A stretch of 37,041 bases of DNA from Planctomycetaceae bacterium (GTDB lineage Bacteria; Planctomycetota; Planctomycetia; Pirellulales; Pirellulaceae): assembly GCA_005778405.1 (NCBI GenBank), contig SXOA01000175.1, positions 1-37,041 on the forward strand, written 5' to 3'. Below the pieces are notes generated by a model that saw nothing but the letters and a program-made list of their open reading frames with translations, was not told where the DNA came from and ran no database searches. The position numbers were made by a program, and so were the translations under genes. Within the stretch, counting starts at the first letter, position 1, and each line of letters opens with the position of its first letter. Below are positions 31,529 to 37,041 of this stretch, piece by piece.

Positions 31529-33856
31529 CTACTTAGCCAACGCCGCTAGCGACTTGGCATCCACGACTTTGGGGTCCGTCGGCGTTGTCTGCATGTTCTG
31601 CATCGCTTGCTCGGTCATGCGGCTGGCGAGTTCCTTGAGTGACGAGAGCTCGGGGCTATCGTCGTTAAAAGTCGTCCGCTCGGCGAGCAAGGTTTGCAGG
31701 AGCAAGCCGACCAGGCCGGAGGTCGCGGGGGCGACGAAATGTCCATTCGCGCCGTCCCCGTTTCCACTCGAAGCGACTCCCTCGCTGGCACTGCGAGTTA
31801 GTGCTGCGCCGTCACCGCCACCGGCGATGAAGATCCGCTCTGGCACCAGCGGCTGGGTGCTCCTGGCGAGCTGCGCGCCGACTTGCTGCAGGGCGTAGAG
31901 TCGCGGGTCGCCGTAGGAGGCGACTTTGCGCATCAGCACGGCAGCCTCGGAGAGGCCGACTTGCATGATCCGCTGGGCTTCGCCTCGGCCACCGAGGATG
32001 GCCTGCTTGCTATCGGCTTCCGCCAGGACAATCGTCTGCTCCGCCTGGCGGCGGGATTGCGCTAGCTGGGCCTCGGCCATGACGATTGTCTTGTCCGCGG
32101 CTTTGCGGGCGCGTTGCAATTCCGCCTCACCCTCGCTCTCGGCGATTTGCGCCTTGACGCGAGTATTGGTGAGGTTGGTCTGCATGTCGGCGAGGGCTCG
32201 CACCTCGTTCAGCTCACGGAGCTTCTCGCTGGCTCCCTTCTGCCGCTCATAGGTTTCGAGCTGCTCGATGGAAAGCTGCCGCATCCGAAGTTGTTCGAGG
32301 AGCGTTTCAATCTTCCCGTCCTTTTCCTCGGTATCGGGCTTGCCGATCAGCACATCCACGCACTCGATGTCGAACTCATGGAACCGTCTCCGCAATTCAT
32401 TGCGGCTCTCTTCCTGAATCAGATCGCGGTCGTGCAGAAGCTCGAGCATCGTCTTGCGATGGGCAATGTCCCGGAAATAGGCCGAGAGCAGCGGGTCGAG
32501 CGTCTGCGTAATCAGCTTCTTCACATCCCCAAAACGCTGAATGACGTTCGGAGCCCGCTGGTAGTCGATATGTACCACCACCGACAGCGGCAGCCGCGGC
32601 TCGTAGGCGTCGCGAGTGACCAGGTCGATGGAGCGGAGCGATTCGTCGTAGCGGTGCGTCTCGCTTTTCCCCGTGACCCAGTGGAGCACGAAGTTGGTGG
32701 TCGGCACGAGCACGATGCTGCCGGCATACGTGTTGAACGCGTATTTTCCCGGTCCGAGCGGCCGTTCCCAGACGCCACGCTCCCCTTCCGCGACCCGTTC
32801 GCCGTGACGGAAGGCATCGCCGGAAAGGTCGCGACCACTGCGGCCGTAGTAGCTGACGACCACGCCGACGTATCCAATGGGAACAACGGTTTTGGGAATC
32901 AGCTCCAGCGTGGCGAACCAGCGATTGAGGAAGTAGGTGCCATCCGTGAGGGCCTGGTACTGCCGGCCTCGTCGGCCACCACCGTCCAAAAACGCTTGTG
33001 GGCTTTGGAAGTTATTGTGATAGTGCGGCTCAGCAGGATCGCTGCCGACGACGGGGGCAATGATTTCCCCCGGCATCAGCGACGGACCATCGTGAATCGT
33101 GACGATGCCGATGCTATCCACCACGTGGCTGGCCTCGGGATGGAGCGGATCCTCCGCTTTCATCGCCGCCCCAACCACGATGGGCCGGAAGCCTCCGACG
33201 AGCTTCAGATCATCCTGCCAGCTCTTCAACGAGGCAGCTTCATGACCCGAGAGTAATGCTCTCAGTGCATAAATGGCATCCTCCGTAATCACGATGAACA
33301 GCGCCGGGTTAATGGCATAAGCGCCTTCGCGCAGAATCGCCAACTGCCGGCCACGCTGGCCGACATAGTCGGACGCAAGTCCGCCCCCGCCCTTTTGGCT
33401 GTCCTTCGGATAGTCGGGGCTCGCCACGGAGTGGCGGCCTACACTGAGAAACGCCCGAGCGTCCTGGAAGTTGTTGCACTCGACGACGCGGCCGAGTGTT
33501 TGGCTGGGAGGGAGCGGCTGGCCGTCGCGGGCGTAGACATAACCGATCTTGCCTTGCGGAATGGTGACGAGTGGCATGGTATGGACACGGTATTGCCAAC
33601 GCCAGAGTCCAAAATGGACGCCGCCGCGGAGCAAGTCCGCCTGAAAGCCGGCTTCGCCGTTGAGGGCCAGGATATGCCCTTCCGGCACGGAGCCTTTGCT
33701 CGACCAGAGTTTTTCCACCACGCCGACGGAATTGTTCGGCATGAACCGGAGGCAAAGCCAGGCGATGAACGCCAACTTCGCCAGGACGATGAGGGTCACG
33801 ATGCCCGTGACACCGAGCGATTGCACAACCTGGGTGACAGAGAGTGCGAGTAACAT
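31529..33856 (-). CDS. Large SPFH/flotillin-like protein with vault-like repeats
   Basis: A 775-aa SPFH protein. A membrane helix (about 14-37) is followed by NSVGVVEKLWSSKGSVPEGHILALNGEAG. Then come three repeated beta-rich units: one near 96-192 (IPQGKIGYVYARDG, NNFQDARAFL, GQRGRQLAILREGAYAIN), one near 247-323 (IGIVTIHDG, NNFQSPQAFL, GRRGRQYQALTDGTYFLN), and one near 326-392 (IGYVGVVVSYYGRSG, LGPGKYAFN). The SPFH core spans about 393-505, a long Glu/Ala-rich coiled coil about 515-640, and a Gly/Ser-rich tail follows. GGAGGA sits 6 nt upstream of ATG 33856. Relatives form membrane-bound oligomeric rings or scaffolds. The tail contains LTRSASEG from a DNA repeat. Confidence 0.9.
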   Translation of the reverse strand: MLLALSVTQVVQSLGVTGIVTLIVLAKLAFIAWLCLRFMPNNSVGVVEKLWSSKGSVPEGHILALNGEAGFQADLLRGGVHFGLWRWQYRVHTMPLVTIPQGKIGYVYARDGQPLPPSQTLGRVVECNNFQDARAFLSVGRHSVASPDYPKDSQKGGGGLASDYVGQRGRQLAILREGAYAINPALFIVITEDAIYALRALLSGHEAASLKSWQDDLKLVGGFRPIVVGAAMKAEDPLHPEASHVVDSIGIVTIHDGPSLMPGEIIAPVVGSDPAEPHYHNNFQSPQAFLDGGGRRGRQYQALTDGTYFLNRWFATLELIPKTVVPIGYVGVVVSYYGRSGRDLSGDAFRHGERVAEGERGVWERPLGPGKYAFNTYAGSIVLVPTTNFVLHWVTGKSETHRYDESLRSIDLVTRDAYEPRLPLSVVVHIDYQRAPNVIQRFGDVKKLITQTLDPLLSAYFRDIAHRKTMLELLHDRDLIQEESRNELRRRFHEFDIECVDVLIGKPDTEEKDGKIETLLEQLRMRQLSIEQLETYERQKGASEKLRELNEVRALADMQTNLTNTRVKAQIAESEGEAELQRARKAADKTIVMAEAQLAQSRRQAEQTIVLAEADSKQAILGGRGEAQRIMQVGLSEAAVLMRKVASYGDPRLYALQQVGAQLARSTQPLVPERIFIAGGGDGAALTRSASEGVASSGNGDGANGHFVAPATSGLVGLLLQTLLAERTTFNDDSPELSSLKELASRMTEQAMQNMQTTPTDPKVVDAKSLAALAK
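31776..31805. repeat. In-frame repeat encoding LTRSASEG
   Basis: CTCGC (31781-31785) and GCGAG (31793-31797) form a short hairpin inside the SPFH gene. On the minus strand it encodes ALTRSASEGVAS in the low-complexity tail. I recall LTR(R/S)ASEG octapeptides recurring in unrelated planctomycete proteins, which marks this as a mobile or dispersed element that is tolerated in frame. Confidence 0.55.
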
Positions 33857-33874
33857 AAAATCCTCCGCCAAATA

Positions 33875-33970
33875 GAGGTGGGGTAGGCTTCCAGCCTGCC
33901 CAGCAAGCGCGGCATCGCGCGCAAAGAGAACTAAGGAATCTTTGGGCAAGCTAGAAGCCTACCCCACCTC
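33875..33970. repeat. Long inverted repeat, 28-bp arms
   Basis: Left arm 33875-33902 (GAGGTGGGGTAGGCTTCCAG...) and right arm 33943-33970 (...GAAGCCTACCCCACCTC) match at 26 of 28 positions, with a 40-bp spacer. It lies immediately upstream of the ribosome site of the SPFH gene, so a transcript starting beyond it would carry a long hairpin in its leader. The arms resemble a dispersed element, here apparently inserted twice in opposite directions. Confidence 0.85.
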
Positions 33971-34574
33971 AAAACAGGGCCGGTTCGTCCCAGCGATGGA
34001 CGAGAATGCCCTTTCAACTTGGAGCCGGATACATCCGGCTTCCGCCTGCGAGGTTAGCTGACGGGCTAGGAGTTGAAAGTCTCCTGGTCGGACCGTTTAT
34101 GGCTGGGTCTGACCTGCGCCCCGGAGCAAGTGGCTTGTGACGGCCGGCTCGCTCAAATTGGGTCCCCCGCTCCCGGACGTTTTTTCAATCCAGGATTCGG
34201 CTGCTAGGGTGTTATTATCGGCTGTGGGGGTGGGAACGCAATGGCAGAGCGCGAGGAAGTTGAAATTTCAATGCGTAAAGCTCTGATGCGATTGTACTTA
34301 GGGACTATTCCTTGAATCGGATTATTAAGCAATGCTGAGACTGGCATTTCCAAGAATGGATTCCCTCAGATATTCGGGAATAACTTCAATTCGGTGGGCC
34401 GAATCCATGTAATCCAGTCTCATCGGCACAAGAGGTCTAGCCGAGAATCTTCATTTTCCCTGGTTTTCCTTTCTTGCGTTTGCATCGAAATCGGATAACC
34501 TAATGGCAGGTGGCAAGTCCGCCCGCTAAACCATTTTGCGGCTCGGAAATCGGTTGCTGTCAGGAACTCACCAC
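33971..34574. other. 604-bp intergenic region with many hairpins
   Basis: No protein gene was found between the inverted repeat and the prenyltransferase-like gene. The first half (33985-34185) is a run of stable hairpins ending in a T-tract, listed separately as a candidate RNA. The second half is more AT-rich and holds the palindrome TTGAAATTTCAA (34260-34271), a hairpin ATTCCC-N10-GGGAAT near 34360-34381, and ATTCGG-TGGG-CCGAAT (34389-34404). TATTAT at 34213-34218 is a possible -10 box with no well-placed -35 box. Confidence 0.6.
33985..34185 (+). ncRNA. Candidate structured RNA ending in T-tract
   Basis: Consecutive helices are visible on the plus strand. TCGTCC-N7-GGACGA lies at 33985-34003. 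A closing stem TTTCAACT/AGTTGAAA (34012-34019 with 34071-34078) encloses AGCCGGAT-AC-ATCCGGCT (34023-34040) and TAGC/GCTA. GGTCGGACC-N11-GGTCTGACC (34086-34114) forms nine pairs with one G-U. CCGGAGC (34121-34127) pairs with GCTCCCGG (34169-34176) with one bulge, followed by ACG and six T (34180-34185). The last part looks like an intrinsic terminator. It did not match tmRNA, SRP RNA or RNase P RNA by eye. It could also be a cluster of dispersed repeats. Confidence 0.35.
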
Positions 34575-36218
34575 ATGAGCACAAGTCCTCTTCCCGGTCC
34601 TCAAGGCGCTCGCCCCGCTCCCCCGCAAGCACGCCCAATTGGCACTCCAGCAGGCGGAGCGCCGCAGGGGATGCAGCCCGGCATGCAGGGACCACCTCAG
34701 GGTCCACCTCCCAGTCAGGAAGATGACGGTCCCCCTCCCGCCTTCACCACCAACTTTTTGCTGTTCAACGCGATGCCCAGTTGGGCAGTGAGCGGCGTCG
34801 TTCACTTCATTGGCGTCATCATTCTGGCACTGATCCCCAATCCGCCCCCGCCCGATTCGCAACAGATTGCGGCCGTCTCGCCCCCGACGGAAAAGGAAGA
34901 GGAAGTTGAAGAGTTCAAAGAAGAAAAAATGGAGATCAATGTCACGGAAACCAACGTGGCAAATACCAGCAGCGATGTCGTCTCGGCTTTGACATCGGAT
35001 GTGGTGGAAACGACCGATACGCCCTCCGTGGCAATGGACGTCGACGCCGCTCCTGTTCACATCGAACTTTCCGACTTCGGCGAACAAACCGCTCCCAAGA
35101 ACGATCTGATGGCCCAAGTGGGCGCGGTCACCGGCACGGGCGTTTCCGGCCGCGGCGAAGCTCAGCGCGGCAAGCTCGCGCTGCAAAATGGCGGTACGGA
35201 AGCCAGCGAAGCGGCTGTCGCCCGGGCCCTGCAATGGTTTGCCGCCCATCAAATGCCCGACGGCGGTTGGAACTTCGATCATCGTACCGGCCCGTGCAAC
35301 GGCCGTTGTGGAGACGGCGGACGCATGTCCGACTGCCGCACCGGTGCAACCGCCATGGCGCTGTTGCCCTTCCTGGGTGCCGGTCAGACTCACAAGCAAG
35401 GGAAGTACCGGCCCGTTGTCGAACGGGGGCTTTATTTCCTCACCAGCCAGATGAAGATCACTAACCGCGGTGGCGTGCAATGCGGCGACCTGGCCCAAGG
35501 CGGCGGCAGTATGTATTCTCACGGCCTGGCGTCCATCGTGCTGTGCGAGGCTTACGCCATGACCCATGACAAGGGGCTTATGGCTCCCGCCCAGCTTTCG
35601 CTCAATCACATCATGTATGCCCAGGATCCGGTCGGCGGCGGCTGGCGCTATGCTCCGCGGCAAGCGGGGGACACTTCGGTTGTCGGCTGGCAACTGATGG
35701 CCCTCAAGTCCGGTCACATGGCGTACCTGAAGGTTGACCCGAACACCATCATTGGCGCGGTCAAGTACCTGGATACCGTCGGTGCGGAAAGCGGTGCGTT
35801 TTATGGGTACACGGATCCAGGGCGTGGCCAGGCGACTACCGCGATCGGCCTGCTCTGCCGCATGTACCTGGGGTGGAAGAAGGACAACCCCGCCCTGCAA
35901 CGTGGAGTTGAATACCTGAGCACCACGGGGCCTTCCAAGGGAAATATGTATTACAACTACTATGCCACTCAAGTCCTCCGCCAGAACGAAGGCGAGCAAT
36001 GGGAAAAGTGGAACAAGGTCATGCGGGACCAACTGGTCGATTCCCAAGATAAGAACGGCCACCAATCCGGCAGTTGGATCATGAAGGGCGACCACGGCAG
36101 CGATGCCGGCGGGCGCGTCTATTGCACCAGCATGGCCACCATGATCCTGGAAGTCTATTACCGCCACATGCCCATCTATGGCAAGCAAGCGGCGGAAGAC
36201 GACTTCCCGCTGAAGTAG
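34575..36218 (+). CDS. Membrane-anchored prenyltransferase/squalene-cyclase-repeat protein
   Basis: A 547-aa protein; AGGAA lies 8 nt before ATG 34575. A Pro/Gly/Gln-rich cytoplasmic N-terminus (1-58) leads to one membrane helix (about 69-87, WAVSGVVHFIGVIILALIP), an acidic linker (about 104-160) and the motif E164-x-x-DFG-x-x-x-AP-x-x-DL-x-x-Q-x-GA. Residues about 210-535 form alpha-alpha barrel repeats of the prenyltransferase/squalene-oxidase type (AVARALQWFAAHQMPDGGWNFD, VVERGLYFLTSQM, AQDPVGGGWRYAPRQAGDTSVVGWQLMALKSG). The DXDD motif of true squalene-hopene cyclases is not apparent, so terpene cyclisation is doubtful; a binding or glycan-processing role fits as well. It shares its N-terminal module with the DUF2135-like protein at 29920. 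Confidence 0.88.
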   Translation: MSTSPLPGPQGARPAPPQARPIGTPAGGAPQGMQPGMQGPPQGPPPSQEDDGPPPAFTTNFLLFNAMPSWAVSGVVHFIGVIILALIPNPPPPDSQQIAAVSPPTEKEEEVEEFKEEKMEINVTETNVANTSSDVVSALTSDVVETTDTPSVAMDVDAAPVHIELSDFGEQTAPKNDLMAQVGAVTGTGVSGRGEAQRGKLALQNGGTEASEAAVARALQWFAAHQMPDGGWNFDHRTGPCNGRCGDGGRMSDCRTGATAMALLPFLGAGQTHKQGKYRPVVERGLYFLTSQMKITNRGGVQCGDLAQGGGSMYSHGLASIVLCEAYAMTHDKGLMAPAQLSLNHIMYAQDPVGGGWRYAPRQAGDTSVVGWQLMALKSGHMAYLKVDPNTIIGAVKYLDTVGAESGAFYGYTDPGRGQATTAIGLLCRMYLGWKKDNPALQRGVEYLSTTGPSKGNMYYNYYATQVLRQNEGEQWEKWNKVMRDQLVDSQDKNGHQSGSWIMKGDHGSDAGGRVYCTSMATMILEVYYRHMPIYGKQAAEDDFPLK

Positions 36219-36225
36219 CGTCAAC

Positions 36226-36254
36226 GTAGCCACAGGCGGCCCGCCTGTGAGCTT
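36226..36254. repeat. Palindromic repeat family A, copy 4
   Basis: This is identical to copy 1 (11857) over 29 nt, with CACAGGCGG-C-CCGCCTGTG as its core. It lies 8 bp after the stop of the prenyltransferase-like gene, next to a terminator hairpin. Exact identity 24 kb apart suggests recent spread or gene conversion. Confidence 0.85.
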
Positions 36255-36262
36255 GTGCAAAC

Positions 36263-36293
36263 AAAAAGCCCGACCTTCATCAAGGCCGGGCTT
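36263..36293 (-). terminator. Intrinsic terminator of the CopD-like gene
   Basis: On the minus strand AAGCCCGGCCTT (36293-36282), loop GATG, and AAGGTCGGGCTT (36277-36266) form a 12-bp stem with one G-U pair, followed by TTTTTG. It lies 28 bp past the minus-strand stop. On the plus strand the same site has an A-C mismatch and only CTTCTTGTTG after it, so it is stronger for the minus-strand gene. Confidence 0.8.
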
Positions 36294-36320
36294 CTTGTTG
36301 CGCACTCGCCAGAAGTGCAA

Positions 36321-36836
36321 TCAGTTCCTTTCGACCATGCCAACCTTGGCCGGCTCTTTCTTTTCGCTCTTCAAATCCCTTCCCACAAACCGCAAGAATC
36401 CGCCGATCAATACCATCAGCACGGCCAGGGCCAGATTCACGTTCAGCCACATCACGCGATTGGCCTGAAACTTTTTGGCCGTCTCACTCCGCCCCGTCAG
36501 AAAGCTGGCGAAGAGGAATATCGGCAGGGCCAGAATCAACTTCAGTCCGGCGATCATGTTATAGAGCTTGCCCACTGGTTCGGCGAAGTCATATCGTGCC
36601 GCCAGGCCGAGACTAGCGATGCCGCTGATTAGTAGAAGCGCGGCGGCAATCATCACGAACTTCGCCCAGCGGCTGCGGACCCCTTCATGCAGCGCCGCCC
36701 GGCTTTTCTCATCGAGCTCCGGCACGACCGGAACGAGCGCAAATCGCATGAAAATCGTCCCGCCCATCAGGGCAATCGCCCCCAGGATGTGCATGTAGCG
36801 AAGGATGAGGAGAACGGGAAAGAGGGAGTCGTCCAT
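36321..36836 (-). CDS. CopD-like four-helix membrane protein
   Basis: A 171-aa integral membrane protein with four hydrophobic helices (about 7-30, 62-82, 92-113 and 128-149). The first helix contains RYMHILGAIALMGGTIFMRFALVP, with a conserved-looking His as in CopD or HemJ-like proteins, and the fourth ends GGFLRFVGRD. Such proteins move copper or bind heme in the membrane; assignment between these is uncertain and no copper genes are adjacent. ATG 36836 has no clear ribosome site. It ends before a strong minus-strand terminator, and the next minus-strand gene upstream (36926 onward) could be co-transcribed. Confidence 0.75.
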   Translation of the reverse strand: MDDSLFPVLLILRYMHILGAIALMGGTIFMRFALVPVVPELDEKSRAALHEGVRSRWAKFVMIAAALLLISGIASLGLAARYDFAEPVGKLYNMIAGLKLILALPIFLFASFLTGRSETAKKFQANRVMWLNVNLALAVLMVLIGGFLRFVGRDLKSEKKEPAKVGMVERN

Positions 36837-36925
36837 AGGAGTTTGTTCGCGAGTGGCCTAAAGTGCGGAACCTGTCTTGGATGGTAGGAGCGGGCTGCCG
36901 CATTGCCAATGGGGAGGTCGAGTCG

Positions 36926-37041
36926 TCACTTGCGCCTAATGTGATCCGCGAAGCGAATGCGAATCACCTCCAGTGCGTCGTCCAGGGAAGCAATCCGTCC
37001 CTCAAGCTGCTCATCCCGCACCGCTTCCAGGATATCCTTAT
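36926..37041 (-). CDS. 3' end of an unidentified gene
   Basis: An open frame enters from the right edge and ends at TGA 36928-36926. The 37 visible residues, KDILEAVRDEQLEGRIASLDDALEVIRIRFADHIRRK, are charged and helical, with codon use like neighbouring genes. The family cannot be named from this fragment. It lies 89 bp upstream of the CopD-like start on the same strand. Confidence 0.6.
   Translation of the reverse strand, partial: KDILEAVRDEQLEGRIASLDDALEVIRIRFADHIRRK

Noticed and set aside
32114..33256. A 380-codon plus-strand frame opposite the SPFH gene
   Set aside because: Antisense shadow with no ribosome site or recognisable domain.
34575..36218. Functional squalene-hopene cyclase
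   Set aside because: The DXDD catalytic motif was not seen, and the protein is shorter than cyclases and has a foreign membrane-anchor module.
34560..36320. A 586-codon minus-strand frame opposite the prenyltransferase-repeat gene
   Set aside because: It mirrors a well-supported coding gene; its product is His/Arg-rich without family motifs, as expected of an antisense frame in GC-rich DNA.

Overview
The window looks like chromosomal DNA of a planctomycete, probably in or near the Pirellulales. This is inferred from gene content, not from a marker gene: no rRNA or tRNA was seen. The supporting families are PSCyt1/DUF1549/DUF1553 proteins, Tat-exported DUF1501 proteins, a Tat-exported Gfo/Idh/MocA oxidoreductase, a very large Ser/Thr kinase with WD40 repeats beside an ECF-like sigma factor, a W-rich WxxGxW repeat protein, and many short dispersed palindromic repeats. 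Both strands carry long open frames in this GC-rich DNA, so many antisense frames were discarded.

Layout. (1) 1-4080, minus strand: a tight operon of DUF1501 protein, TPR-like membrane-anchored protein and a PSD1/DUF1549 protein that is cut short by a dispersed repeat. (2) 4135-4766, minus: a PIN-toxin/antitoxin pair with a degenerate PIN active site. (3) 4981-9837, plus: a thioredoxin/NHL/DsbD-like lipoprotein, a MoxR ATPase and a DUF58 protein. (4) 9871-11841, plus: a PadR repressor with a visible promoter/operator, followed by a membrane protein with a PadR-associated HAAS-like prefix. (5) 12010-13533, minus: a Wzz/GumC-like coiled-coil membrane protein. (6) 13979-16090, plus: a W-rich repeat protein; then 16166-16648, minus: a YfcE-type phosphoesterase. 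(7) 16895-22896, plus: PSCyt1-PSD1, DUF1501 and Gfo/Idh/MocA genes, a typical planctomycete catabolic/export cassette. (8) 22917-28170, minus: sigma factor and WD40 kinase. (9) 28491-30891, plus: a secreted HEAT-like protein and a membrane-anchored DUF2135-like protein. (10) 30992-33856, minus: a small lipoprotein and a large SPFH/vault-like protein. (11) 34575-36218, plus: a membrane-anchored prenyltransferase/squalene-cyclase-repeat protein; then 36321-36836, minus: a CopD-like membrane protein and the 3' end of one more gene.

Two themes cut across the genes. First, at least eight families of short palindromic or tandem repeats lie between genes and also inside coding frames, where they supply stop codons, linkers and C-terminal tails. 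Second, the proteins at 29920 and 34575 share an N-terminal membrane-anchor module and an E-x-x-DFG-x-x-x-AP-x-x-DL motif but carry unrelated C-terminal domains. This suggests a modular cell-surface or periplasmic family. I did not find a CRISPR array, prophage or transposase.
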